Assembly (NCBI GenBank): GCA_900208305.1
Contig: OAPG01000020.1
Location: 62,001 to 126,000, forward strand
DNA: 64,000 bases
Source of the DNA: Melanopsichium pennsylvanicum
Lineage: Eukaryota; Basidiomycota; Ustilaginomycetes; Ustilaginales
Reading direction: 5' to 3'
Below the pieces are notes generated by a model that saw nothing but the letters and a program-made list of their open reading frames with translations, ran no database searches and had not been told where the DNA came from. Positions within the stretch are counted from its first letter, which is position 1, and each line of letters begins with the position of its first letter. Below, piece after piece: positions 10,485 through 21,600 of the stretch. Both the position numbers and the translations under genes were made by a program.

Positions 10485-11391
10485 CTAGAATTGAAAGAGC
10501 ACTTTCGGCAAAATCTTCTCGACAGGTCCAGTGAAATACCAATCAACCTCTTGATCTGAGCCAGGAGCAGCAGGGAGATCGTCGATGTTGAAGACGGCAA
10601 CTTTGCCACGGTTTGAATGTTTAATAATGTCTGCAAACCCAGCTGCAGGGTAGACAGTGGAAGAGGTACCGAGCACGAGAATGAGATCGCAACGAGATAT
10701 GAGCGGCTGAATGCGGTCGAGTGAAGGGATCGATTCGCCGAACCAGACCACACCTGGTCGTAAGAGACCGCCACAGTCTGGTTTTGTGCAATGCGGGAGC
10801 GCTTTGATGGGAATCCTTTTGTAGTCGCCCGAAACATCTTCGGTGCCTTCAAGGCCAGCAGAAAGGGGTTGACGCATATCTATGCGGACGTCGTCGCACT
10901 TTGTGCATATGGTCTTGAAAAGATTTCCGTGCATCTCAATGATTGAGTTCCTCGCCAACTCCAGAGACGCCTCAGAAGGCTGCGAAATTTCTTCTAAAGC
11001 ACGACCAGATAGGCCATCCACATTCTGGGTGATGAGATGGAATGACTGTGCGCTGGGCATGAGCCGAGTGCGAATCGAGTCTAAGTTTGAGTTCACAAGA
11101 AGTTTGGCAATCGCCAAGTGTGCTGAGTTGGGCGCTGAAGAGAGTACGACTGATCTACGATAATGGTAGAATTGCCACACTTTGCTTGGATCACGTCTGA
11201 AAGCTTCACTGCAGGTGTCGATCATGCAGGGTACCCGGTCAAAAGGTGAATTGCTTTTGGTCAGTGTACCGTGGGAGCGCAAGTCAGCTGGCTGATGGTG
11301 GCTACTCACGGTGTTGCAAGAGACAGTGCATCATTCTGGCGCCACAGCCCTGACGTTTTTATTATAGCGCGGGAGAGATTGTACCCCGGAA

Positions 11392-11440
<49 letters not shown>

Positions 11441-11633
11441 GCATGAGCACCGACGTAAAGAAGCATGTTGTGACAAGTTCTGTAGAACACTTACCTCCAG
11501 CTCCTCGGAATGTCGGTATTCCGCTGGCAGCGCTTAGACCAGCTCCCGCCAATGCGATCGGATGACGGGCTTGCCAAAGCGCCTGTCGAAAAGATTCTGC
11601 TCCAATTCCCATGCCGTTGTCGAATACCAGCAT
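10485..11633 (-). CDS. NAD-dependent protein deacylase, SIRT5-class (class III) sirtuin
   Basis: Three exons on the minus strand, 11495-11633, 11310-11349 (only 40 bp) and 10485-11208, join in phase to 300 residues. The NAD-binding start reads GAGLSAASGIPTFRGAGG and the micro-exon supplies LWRQNDALSLATP, exactly the FRGAGG-x-WR...LATP order of sirtuins. Then come FYHYRR, ITQNVDG, the catalytic His in IEMHGNLF, a zinc ribbon (CTKC and HCTKPDC), GGLLRPGVVWFGE and GTSSTVYPAA. The Tyr-x-x-Arg in FYHYR matches the acyl-pocket pair (Tyr102/Arg105 in human SIRT5) that binds succinyl, malonyl or glutaryl groups, so deacylase rather than plain deacetylase activity is expected. No mitochondrial presequence is obvious. 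The start could also be the Met seven codons later (11612). Confidence 0.92.
11395..11440. repeat. (GA)n microsatellite inside sirtuin intron 1
   Basis: About 46 bp of almost pure GA (one interruption, agaaag) between the first and second sirtuin exons; on the transcribed strand it is a CT tract upstream of the micro-exon acceptor. Confidence 0.95.
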
Positions 11634-12625
11634 GTGTATACGTGACCACGTGTGGCGTGCGCGACAGCCACAAGTGTGTTCCAGCGAAACGGATCGCTTG
11701 AAGCAAAGGAACAGACCTTACCAGGAGACGCCAGACGAAGAGTAGACAAAAGGTTGTGAAAGGGTGGTAAGAATCTGTTTGACACGGTTCTTGGAACGGG
11801 ACGTGACTTTGATCGAGATTGAGCTTCGCAATGTCAAATTCCGAAACAAGTTTCCGGGCGCCTTTCTGAAGACCCGCCTTTCTGAAGACCCACCTTTCTG
11901 AAGACCAGGCCTATGACTTGACGATCGGAGTTCTCTTAGAAGATTCTCGGTGGCGGTTGAGTGGCGACAAAAAAGGGGAGCCGGTCCAGAGCAAGCATGC
12001 TCGTGCGGAACATGAGCACGGCAGGTGGCTTTACCGCCAACCAACAGATTACTTTCCGCCGCGTAACAGTCACAAGTGGCTTAGCATTTTTTTGACAGCT
12101 CGACTCATGCATGCAGGGACCCATCTTAGATGAGATGCTGCAAACATAATCTTATCCTCAGCCGCAGCCGCGATGGTAACACATCGACACACATACTGTA
12201 CAGCTCAAATTGCCACCACCAACTTCCAGATCGTATATCTTCTCACGTGCTCTGCAACTTTCTAGAGAATTGTAAATGTGGCTGCAAGTTGAGCGGATAG
12301 GCTGCTGGCAGCTTCATTATAGTGCGCAGCAGTCCAGCCTTTTGCCTTCCCAGAATGCCGGTCGCAGAGCGGGAAGCTTGTCTTCTATGACACCCGCGTG
12401 CTGTTTATGGCCACAGATACTGGGATACTAGGTCACTTGAGGGCTTACACAATATATGCTCTGGTCTGAACACCGAATGCCGTTCATCTTGGATATATAG
12501 AAGCGATTCATTCCCAGGCATGGCCGCTTCCTTCTCATTCATCTCGTCCGGACCTTCAATACCTCTCATAAGGATCAAGCGGGACCCTCTACGAATACGC
12601 TTCCGATTCAGGGCTAGCGACCATT
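11634..12625. other. Divergent intergenic region sirtuin / membrane protein gene
   Basis: About 1 kb without a credible gene. It contains the 16-bp tandem repeat listed separately. A TATA-like atatatag at 12493-12500 lies about 130 bp before the membrane protein ATG. The first ATG downstream of it, 12520, opens an out-of-frame 138-codon frame but is close to or upstream of the expected transcription start. Confidence 0.5.
11861..11907. repeat. Three tandem copies of a 16-bp unit
   Basis: cctttctgaagaccc plus one variable base is repeated three times head to tail (11861, 11877, 11893). No function can be read from it. Confidence 0.9.
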
Positions 12626-13586
12626 ATGTACATATCGTTCAAGTCTTCCGTCATGCGTGCACGAGATGCGGTAGACGATCAGCAAGCCGCAGCCATGGCT
12701 ACTTGGTCTGCCCGGATCGCCTACGCTATCAACTATGTCGTTCTCTACCTCACCATGTCACTCACTGCAGTGGTAGTAGTCGGTATCATGGGCTGGCTGG
12801 CTTTATCTCGCGTGCGAAGGTCTCCTTCCTTCATCATTCTCCTCGTATGCTCCGCTTTGTCAATTTGCGCTGTTGGTGTCAGCAATTCCATGAACAAGGA
12901 TGTGATTGTCCACCGCGAGAAGCGTCTCAATGCTAGCCTTTACACCACTTCGGCTGCTATTGCCATGTGTGAGTCCTTGGACTCTCTAACAGTGGGCTGC
13001 GGCTGTGCAATTTCTGGAACTGACAGCGTGCCATTTCCTCCTGCAACTTATCGCTTCAACAGCTATCCCCTTCCTGGTCGACTTCACGCTCATTTTACGC
13101 ATTCTCGCCTTCTTCCCATACAAGTTGGCGACTGCCTCCGGTCGCAGCCGCTATACGCGCTGGGTTACTATCGCATTAGCAACACTCTTGCCTGCGATTC
13201 GAGCTGAACAGCACCGACAACGGACAGCCGTGACCCCAACGCACATATTCCGCAGTCAAGGCCACACCAACAAGTTCCTCACCACTCATCACAGCTTTGA
13301 CACTGATGAAGAAAAAGACATCGACCACAAGATCCCTTCTAGCTCATCCACTGTCGATCTGGCCGTACTCGAGCAACAGGCGATCGCTACACTCAAGCAT
13401 TGTCATAACAACCAGGATGCGAGACCTCGTTCGCCTGAGCCTAAGCCAATCACCCTCGACAGAGACGAACTAGAAGGTGTGTCAGTGCAGAGGATGTTCC
13501 GCCCTCAGAATCCACTAAGGCATGCTCCCGACGTGAGCGGGATCGCTGTCACTACTGTCACCGAGGAAAAATGGAGCAAGGCCTAA
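12626..13586 (+). CDS. Unknown multi-span membrane protein
   Basis: Two exons, 12626-12968 and 13027-13586, encode 300 residues. The 58-bp intron (gtgagt donor at 12969, cag acceptor ending 13026) restores one frame from two overlapping ones and is my own inference. Hydrophobic segments are visible at about residues 30-60 (IAYAINYVVLYLTMSLTAVV and following), 68-87 (SFIILLVCSALSICAVGV), 115-145 (FLLQLIASTAIPFLVDFTLI onward) and 160-172 (WVTIALATLLPAI). The C-terminal third is hydrophilic, with an acidic patch (FDTDEEKDIDHK), a serine run and no known motif. The segment layout resembles the first half of a seven-span protein, but I cannot name a family. Alternative splicing models are possible, since several AG sites lie near 12992-13026. 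Confidence 0.65.
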
Positions 13587-14670
13587 GCTCTCCCATTGTG
13601 GTCTGCTTCCATAGACGTTGTACTCATTGTGTCTCTTCTTTCCGTACGTGATTCGTAACTTGGTTTCCTGTCACTTGTCCATTCAATCACTCAATCACTT
13701 CGTCACGCTTCACTTTAGATGTCCTTTCGTTCGGTTTCACGGCTGATTCTGTCACGTTTTGCATTCGATCGTATGAAAAATATGTTTTGCGCAATGTCGG
13801 TTTCGGTTCCCTTCCCAACGTTCCGCTGAGAGATTTCCGTCAAAGTAGACGGAATGTTTAGCTTAAACTGATACGATGATGGTATTGTTCTCACTATGGA
13901 GTTTGAATGCGGGGTTCCTTCTTCGAGGTTCAGAAGCGTATAATACGCTACCGCTGTCAATCTCGCTCCTGGCTTCACGCTCCTGTTCATGCCGCTAAGA
14001 GTGTCTTCTCTTTTGCTTTGCATAAACGTGTTCGAAAGCCGTCAATGATGCTAATAGGCCGAGCTTTGGGGGAACAAAGAGCACTTGCTTTGTCGAACAT
14101 TTACCACTAACTTGCATGAGAGGCCTGTGGAAATACGTCATGATGCTCGTGCAACACTGATGCCCAATTTAGAAGGTGATCATGATGCATTTCAGCTTTG
14201 CCACAAGATCATTGTTGGCAATGTGAGCTTACGACTTGTGTGCTCGGAATTGGAGACACAGCCTAATTTGTTGGTCTGTCACCATCATCCGAGATCTTTG
14301 CTGCAAGTTGCTACATTTGGCTAGTTTTGTCGCCCAACATCTCGCTCAGCGCCTCGTGACTCTGTATGAGCATGGTCCCCGCACAGGCATCGCTCGCGAA
14401 CGATCAAGCAAGCTTGATGATCATGCGGGCATCTGTTAACAGTTAAAAGCTTGGGCCTCATGCTCCCCACTTTTCTCACAATCACATACATCCATCCTTC
14501 GGAGCGTCTAGATTTAACTACTTAAAGGTGTATATATGTGCCTGTGTTTTCTGCTTGGTGATCGCCTATCATCAAAAGGCATCGCTTCTCCTCAATCTTC
14601 GGGACTGCAATACCCTTCGCCACGGATGCCAACAAGAACCTGTAACAAGAAGAACGACCACGATACTCTC
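13587..14670. other. Intergenic region upstream of the GH93 pseudogene
   Basis: About 1.1 kb with short frames only. A TATA-like tatatatg at 14531-14538 precedes the pseudogene ATG by 140 bp and may be its old promoter. Confidence 0.5.
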
Positions 14671-16127
14671 ATGATGCTTTCCGCTTCCATGTGCTTCAAA
14701 GTTATGGAACTCGTCCCCGTGTCGCTCTCGATCGCCAAAGCCTTTCCTCTTCACAAGCGTGACTTTGGCCCTGTCACGATCTACACCCCTGGTAGCAACT
14801 ATACCAGCGATCGTTCACTGTATGCTCGCTCCCTCATGCTGACGATCAACGATATAAGTGCTCGATCATTGAATCAAGCCCACAAATAGAGACGTTTCAT
14901 ATACTGTACTGGCGGGGTTATGTTCTACGTGTACCTGCCCGTCTGATTGCTCGCTTTACGGAAATTTTTTAACTGTTGCCTCGACATCAATACGACTGCA
15001 CTGCTCGCAGAACACTGGCACGCTCTTGACGACCTGGGAAAATCACTCCGGAGGCGTGACTTGGTTCCCCATTTACCGATCTACCGACCACGGCTTCACA
15101 TGGTCGCCTTTCCTCAATGCCGCCGACTAAGTTAACGGTTGAGGTCTTCGATACCGACTTTCTTCTACGAGCTCAAGCGGAGCTTCGCTGGCTACTCTGC
15201 CGGCTTGATTCTGCTTACAGTCAACTCGATCCAGGAAGACTTGTCCAAGACCCAGCTTGATGTTTATATAAGCACAGATAAAGGGTAAGTTATTACTGCT
15301 TTAGCTCATGGTCCACAAATGCTACACTTTTTCAGGCAAAATTTGAATGCTCACACTGCTGCGCGCTATATAATTTTGTATCAACTTAAAAACTAGTTCA
15401 GAAAGAGGTGAAAAGGTGGTACCCAAGAATGGCGAGACTCCTGTGTGGGAACCGTTCCTGTTAGTCAACAAGGATCAGCTAATTTGCTACTACTCAGATC
15501 AACGAGATCCTAGGTACGGCCAAAAGCTCGTCCATCAGACCACTTCAGATTTGAAAAATTGGGGCAACATTGTCGATGATGTGACAGAGTCGGCGTACTC
15601 TGACCGTCCTGGTATGGTTATCGTAGCCAGAATGGGTGATGGTAATTTTATCGTGACCTTTGAGTACGGTGGTGCTTCCGAAGGCGACTTCTGCGTTTGT
15701 TACAAGATCTCGAACCACCCCTTTCAGCTGGAATGACAAGGAGCAGCAAGTGCTCAAAGCGAATGACGCCACTGTTCCTCGATCGAGTCCATTCGTCTCG
15801 TGGACACCGATTGACTCCAGATCAGGAGCTACCTCTAACGCAACCGTGGTTGTTAGCGCTGGCAAAGAAATTCATCTTTACCTAAATCACGCCAACGGTG
15901 CAGCCAACGCATGAACTCATATGTCGGTATCCAACGCTCCTGCTGCCTATTCGCGTCAGCTCACCCTGGGCTTCAACCCTAAGAACATTGTCATCGTCGG
16001 CTCAAGTCAGCCTGGTCAGGCCTCAACTAACCACGTCACCTTCAGCGCGCGAGAAACAAGTTTCGTAAAGGTCTGTTGGAGCTTTTCCATTATGTCGAAA
16101 GAGGAAGATAAACACCTCCTAAACTAA
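14671..16127 (+). pseudogene. Broken glycoside hydrolase family 93 (exo-arabinanase / sialidase-fold) gene
   Basis: Collinear pieces of one secreted GH93-type protein are spread over three frames. A signal-like start (ATG 14671) leads to VTIYTPGSNYTSDRSLYARS. Near 15010-15157 follow GTLLTTWENHSGG, FPIYRSTDHGFTWSP and NAAD. A shifted frame (15157-15284) gives FFYELKRSFAGYSAGLILL and YISTDKG. After an apparently intact intron (gtaagt 15285, tag ending 15396) come TPVWEPFLLV, CYYSDQRDP, GQKLVHQTTSDLKNWG, YSDRPGM and TFEYGG; another shift near 15715-15720 leads to SPFVSWTPIDSRSG and a last segment to about 16075. In-frame stops sit at 15128 (TAA where Gln is expected), 15140 (TGA where Trp is expected) and 15912 (TGA where Trp is expected). 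Living GH93 enzymes release arabinobiose from arabinan; this copy cannot make a full protein. Family assignment is from remembered motifs. Confidence 0.8.
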
Positions 16128-16227
16128 TGCAAATAACTGAATGACAGACGCAACAGCCGGTTGAATGAGTGAAAAAATCTATGGTAGAGACATGGAAAGA
16201 GTCAATCGAGTCATCAAGCGCATGGTG

Positions 16228-18687
16228 TCAAAAGGCAGAGTTACTGGCGGCGATGCCTTCCATCAGCAGACCAATGCCAAAGAAAATGCCAAACAGGTCA
16301 CCACCAAGCCACCTTCGACGTTCAATGGCGGTGACAGATTTGGGCGCAGAGGTCTCGACAGCGACGTCACGCTCGTCTCTGTTGGAGCGCCCTCCCACCT
16401 TTTCGTAGCTCGATCTGACAAACCAAGAAAGATGGGCTGCGAAAGACGAGTAGTCTATCGTGCTAAGCTGTTCAAAGCGCTTACTGCACAGATAGATAAG
16501 CTCTTGGGTAGAGCGAGTGAGCTCTACATCGTGAAAGTCGACAAGCAGTGCGGATGCTGATGCTGCCTGTCCAAAGCGACGAAGAAGGTATCCCGGGGCA
16601 TAAACAAGCGCGCCGCTGATCTCAGGGTCGGTAAAGATATCCATCAACACCTGACAAGCCTGACGCATGTCATGCTTGTAGGCTGCTACGAACCTGGCCG
16701 ACTCCTCTTCATAGCGAAAATCGTAGCCGGGACCTCGATCAGCACCATGTGATTTGGATGCACATCCGAACTCTGCAGACTTGAGTGCCACAGCTGCAAG
16801 ATAGATCTGCAACGTCCATCGATCAATCAGACCGACAATCCTCTCGAGTCGACTGCAATCGGTCTCGGAAGCAAGCCAGCGCTTCTCCACATCGAAGAGT
16901 TGCGACTGGAGGTACTTGAATCGATCCCAGTCGTGCGTGAGGTTGGGTCGTGCGGCAGGTGAAGGAAGCTCTACCTGCGAAAGTGGTGAGTTGGAAGAGA
17001 CTTCGCTCAGCCACATCTGGAGCTCCTTCGTGACGGGAACCGCCCTGACGAGATAAGGCGTCGGAATAGAGCTACGTAGCGGGCGAGGCGCTTTGCACAA
17101 GACGAGATCGTGGTCGGTCAAGTCCATTCTTTTTCCTGAATCAATGGCAGCGAGTGCTTCGAATGCTCTGAGCGAGGTCCAAAGCGATGCCACACGATGG
17201 GAGAGACTTGCTGCATTGCGGTCGCCATTGAGTGCTTCGAGCTGATAGTGTCTGGAAACGCTCTGCAACACGTTCGCTGCGAAGCTAGCCAACATCTTCT
17301 CGTCAGGCGAGCCGGGAAACGCTTGAGGCCAGTGCGCGATCAAAAGAATTGCCTGGACAGAGCCGATGGTGTGATCCGAGCTGCAGAGTTGAGAGCCCAA
17401 CTGATTGAGAGCGTAGGATGCCAATCCATTGTGAATCTCTGAACGCACAGAGGGATCGCCCTTACCATGCGAATCTTGGTACAACGCTCCGATAGTCAGT
17501 AGGATCGATAGCAGGAAAGGTTCAGACGCGGAGAGCGAGGCAACACTTGTCTTTCCGTCCAGATCTAGGAATGGCGCGAATACGTGGCAGTAGGTGAGGA
17601 AGACTTCCAAGAGCATTTGACCCATCTCGGGGGTTATGAAGCCGGCTTCGATGGGATCGTGAACGGAAAGATGTCGACCTCCGTTGCTGTACTGTCGACC
17701 TGGAGGGGCTGTGCCAGCAGCTGAGGAAGACGAAGTCGGGACATTGGCCTCATTGGAAGCTCGTGTGGGCCCGAGGCGCTTGTCTGCGACGCTCAGCATG
17801 TCACGACCGCTGTGCGCGTCTTGCTGCGAAAGCATTTGGAGAGGGACGCTGGCCTCTGAAGCGCCATCCTGCAGCTCGTCGACTTCAGCGTCTGATTCGT
17901 CTGGCGAATCTGCCCTTGGGCGCTTGCGGTCGAAATTTTGGGCAGATGCGCCAGATCTTGCAGAAGCAGGGCGGACTCCAGTATTGTTTCCGTTGCGATC
18001 TAACGGACCTGCATGGCCTTCGACCCTCTCGGCAAGGCGAGATACTGTACGTTCGAGAACGTCGATGCGTCGAACTGCATCAGGTAGAGAATAGCCGAAG
18101 CGATCGGATGGGTGCTGGTTCGCAGACTGCCGAGGGTGAGCACCCACGCGGGTTTGGGTCGAATCGCGTGAGCGGTCGGCGAAACCATCAGGCATGGACG
18201 CGCCGTAGAGATGTGGACCTGTGGGATGAGGCAGGCCGCTGGCGGCCAATTGAATGGAGGCCTGGGAATGAGGACGAGTTGAGACAGAAGAAGCATAAGA
18301 TGCACCATTGGCTTTGCTCTCTCGATCTTCGGTGTTGACTCTGTTTGAAGTTGGTGTACCTGCGTTGGCTTCAGAGGGCTCTTTGCACACAAGCTTGAGC
18401 TTGAGACAGCGGGCACAGGGAAAGACACCGTCACACTTGAGCTTTTGACCACGGCAACGAATGCAAGCACGCTGCGAACGTTTGCGCTTCTTGGCTTCTG
18501 GTTCTGCGTCCTTTGTAGAGTTGGACTGATCGGCGGCATCTTTGGATTCAGAAAGGGTCATTTTGTCGTCCGGGGATGCAGAACGACCCTGGTTTGGCGG
18601 AGTTGTGGCAGTTGGACTGGGCGCATCAGTTGATTTCTCGAGGTTGCTGAGAACCGACCCCTTTTGTGGTGGTTTAGTGTCGGACAT
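16228..18687 (-). CDS. Zn(II)2Cys6 binuclear-cluster transcription factor
   Basis: 819 residues, intronless. The zinc cluster follows a basic stretch (KKRKRSQRA) and has the exact Cx2Cx6Cx5Cx2Cx6C spacing with Cys75, 78, 85, 91, 94 and 101 (CIRCRGQKLKC then DGVFPCARC). A Pro/Ser-rich linker follows, then a leucine heptad-like region (RRIDVLERTVSRLAERVEG, about 215-235) suited to dimerisation, and a long C-terminal half with the helical, hydrophobic look of the fungal-specific transcription factor domain (LLSILLTIGALYQDSHGKGD, TSLRAFEALAAIDSG, ALLVDFHDVELTRS). It should bind CGG-type half sites in the nucleus; target genes are not evident. The ATG at 18687 is preferred over an in-frame ATG 33 bases upstream. 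An unusually long non-coding region precedes it. Confidence 0.9.
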   Translation of the reverse strand: MSDTKPPQKGSVLSNLEKSTDAPSPTATTPPNQGRSASPDDKMTLSESKDAADQSNSTKDAEPEAKKRKRSQRACIRCRGQKLKCDGVFPCARCLKLKLVCKEPSEANAGTPTSNRVNTEDRESKANGASYASSVSTRPHSQASIQLAASGLPHPTGPHLYGASMPDGFADRSRDSTQTRVGAHPRQSANQHPSDRFGYSLPDAVRRIDVLERTVSRLAERVEGHAGPLDRNGNNTGVRPASARSGASAQNFDRKRPRADSPDESDAEVDELQDGASEASVPLQMLSQQDAHSGRDMLSVADKRLGPTRASNEANVPTSSSSAAGTAPPGRQYSNGGRHLSVHDPIEAGFITPEMGQMLLEVFLTYCHVFAPFLDLDGKTSVASLSASEPFLLSILLTIGALYQDSHGKGDPSVRSEIHNGLASYALNQLGSQLCSSDHTIGSVQAILLIAHWPQAFPGSPDEKMLASFAANVLQSVSRHYQLEALNGDRNAASLSHRVASLWTSLRAFEALAAIDSGKRMDLTDHDLVLCKAPRPLRSSIPTPYLVRAVPVTKELQMWLSEVSSNSPLSQVELPSPAARPNLTHDWDRFKYLQSQLFDVEKRWLASETDCSRLERIVGLIDRWTLQIYLAAVALKSAEFGCASKSHGADRGPGYDFRYEEESARFVAAYKHDMRQACQVLMDIFTDPEISGALVYAPGYLLRRFGQAASASALLVDFHDVELTRSTQELIYLCSKRFEQLSTIDYSSFAAHLSWFVRSSYEKVGGRSNRDERDVAVETSAPKSVTAIERRRWLGGDLFGIFFGIGLLMEGIAASNSAF

Positions 18688-21600
18688 GATAGGTATGAGC
18701 TGAAAATTGACCACAAGCAACAGTATTCAGATGGGATTGAGGCCTACAAGGTGCAATCAGAGAGAGATGTAGCGTCGAGCGTAGGTGTGACTGCCTGGTT
18801 CACGGAACAAGATTGGGCTGACCGTGCGGACGATTGAATATGGATGTTGCTGTAAGGATGGATGAAATGAGGAACTGGCAACTGTATCAAGCAGGAATGA
18901 AGTTGTTGTTGGAAAGACCTCGATGATACAAGTAGAACTTTGGGCTTTGTGATGGTGAAGAAAACCGGCTTGTCGTTGCGGAGTGGTTGGAAGATATTCG
19001 ATTAGGTGGCAATGGGAAGGAGAAAAGTGTGAGATGGTGTCGAACAATGTCGAAGAGGACGATCGCTTGACAAAGAAGAGGAAGAAGAAGAAGGTACACA
19101 GGAAAGATTGTGGTGGGGGAAGGGCAAGATCAAGGCAATGGCGATTCGGAAAATGGTAGCTGCAGGATTGTGGCGTTGGCTTGTGGTGTAGGATGGAGGT
19201 GACATTCGGATCGGACCAAGCCGAAAGAAACATGGTCTGGCAGTGGCGGGATTAGCTGTGTGTCGGAGAGGCCGAGGGCGGAGACAAAGCAGGAAAGATC
19301 CATTGGCCGAAGCAAGGGTGGTGGCGGAGCAAGTAGGGCAAGACATGCGAGCTATAGTAACAACGGGCGGCTGTGCGGTTCCATTGATCAAGATCTACCG
19401 AAGACCGGTCTGCTTCGGCAGCCACACAGAACGAGACTCTTTGTTCCATATACTGCGCCGTCAAGAAGCTTTGGTGACATGTAGGAGAGAATCCGGAAAT
19501 TGGGTACGTGTGCGGGTTGCCGGTGCCGATGACAGAGTGAACTCACGAGCTTTTTTTTTTATTTATAATATCTCATTAATCAGTGAATCACCCAGATCAT
19601 TCGGACAACAAGGTGCAGCGCACAGGCTGAGGTTGGTTCAAAGGAACTGAAACCAACATGGCAGCCAGAGAAGGAAGAGTAGTGCGACGTGGTACCAAGG
19701 CCAAGAACAGCGATACAGCATTACTACCAATCGGGATCTGCTAGGGAAGGATTGCGGACAATTTAGGCTGTACTATCATCCCATTTATTGATGTGGTGTC
19801 AAGGCTCTATTATCACCTTTTAAAAGGGTTTTGAAGCGGATCTTCCGAACGCATTGACCGAACAAAGTTTGCGGCCAATTGTGGCAGCAAAATAAAAATA
19901 AAAATAAAAAATAAAGATAAAGATAAAAATCATGCAGAGGAGAGGGTGAACCCAGAAAATGATGGTTCGGTCCTTTAGTGAATGGAAAGCGAAAGCCGGC
20001 TTGGGTCACACAAGCGAGCCAGCTAAATTGGGGAACGAGTGAAACCGGTGTTAGCTCCCAAATAGCCACCGCCCTCATCGGATCGGTCCGAAAGCTTCTC
20101 CTGTGGTGACACTACTGTCAAGGCATTCGCACATTTGTGAATGAGATTGTGTTGTTGGCGATCCCGACTCGAGAAGCCGAAATTAAATTCGTGCGACTTT
20201 GGAGCAGTGTTGGTAAGACACGATCAAGACAGTGTTGTGGCCGATTGCCGACAGAGCGGTAACCGAGCCCGATTTGGAAACGCGATGAAACACGGAAGCG
20301 GGCATTGCTGCATGAAATGGTGGGAGAGGGAAATCAAATTTACTGGCAGCAGAGGGCATAGTGTGAGAAAAGGGCAAAGCGTTGTTGTGTATACAGTGTA
20401 TTTGGGACAAGGTGCCCCAATTGGAGCCGGAAGCGTTTCCACCCCAACTTGATCCTGGATTGTGCTGGGTTACAAGTCAATGTGAGTGCTCAAGAATGAA
20501 CCAACAACAAGTGCTCATGAGATTGCTTCTAGGCTGCCCGTCGCCATGTAGCTTGCAATTGATGCAAGCACAAAGATATGGCCAGCAAATATTATTTTTA
20601 AGCCGGTCGAGGCAAGCTTGCAGTTCACATTTTGAGGCTCTCTGAGAGTGGTAAACGAAGCCAAGCCCATGTCGTTGAAAGCCGATTGATTGGTTTGCTT
20701 GGTCGTCACAATTACGCGCATGTTAGGAGTGAAACTGCTACCGATTCAACTCAACCCGGGACGGGATTGATGAGAATTTAATAATGTAAGTTACCGTATC
20801 TCCGCTGCACACTCTGCAGCACTCTCCTTGCGCACTACAAAATTTGGTTTCAATTTCATGAACGACTCTGCATCCTTCATTAGTCGCACTTTAACACTAT
20901 CCGACCTCTGCTCGCTACACATGCTTGATCAGTCTTGCGATCCGGAATCACCGGTTCACGGGGTCGTCGATGCAGCTGCCAGTGTGCTCTGCCGCCACTA
21001 AGGATCGCTCATCGCTCACTAATCTAAGCCTTCCATGCATCCAATTACGTAAATTTTACGTGAATTGAATGCCCTAATGCCCGTATGCTTTTATTTTCGA
21101 TCCGGTCCAATGTTCCCATCCTTTGGCCGAGACACGTGTTCTCGTGCATTTAGCAAAAATGATCATGGGAACCCAATTGGGCAATCATCATTTCACCCAA
21201 GACTATTGCAACTGCCTCTATACAATGCTGCCCTAGACTGGTTTTTTATTCTGGTTTGGCCCAAGTGTGGCAGATTCCTTCCGTTAGTTTGTGTGTGTGT
21301 GCGTGTGCTGTTGCTGTAGAATTCAGTGGTGGACAGCTGCAAAGATGAAGAAGAGCTCGGCGAGGTTGGCTTTGGAAATCATAAACACCATTTCTAAAAA
21401 GAATAAAAATTAAAAAATTAAAAGCAATAGATCACAACTGCGGGAAAAATAGAAGAAACAAAAACTTGGGTGTGGTCGTCTGAACCTTGCAGGTGAACAC
21501 GAAATGCCGTTTTCAAGTGTTGCTATAAAAAGCTACAACTGAACAAGTGCACCAAAGGCGCATGCTGGCAAATTTCCCTCTTCGGCCAGTGACTGTAACC

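Noticed and set aside
12520..12936. 138-codon frame starting at the first ATG after the TATA-like box
   Set aside because: Arg/His/Ser-rich with no membrane or domain character; the overlapping frame from 12626 encodes clear hydrophobic spans.
18757..19233. 158-codon minus-strand frame upstream of the Zn2Cys6 gene
   Set aside because: Composition is that of a pyrimidine-rich leader (Ser, Pro, Phe, Leu); no motif and no link to the TF reading frame.
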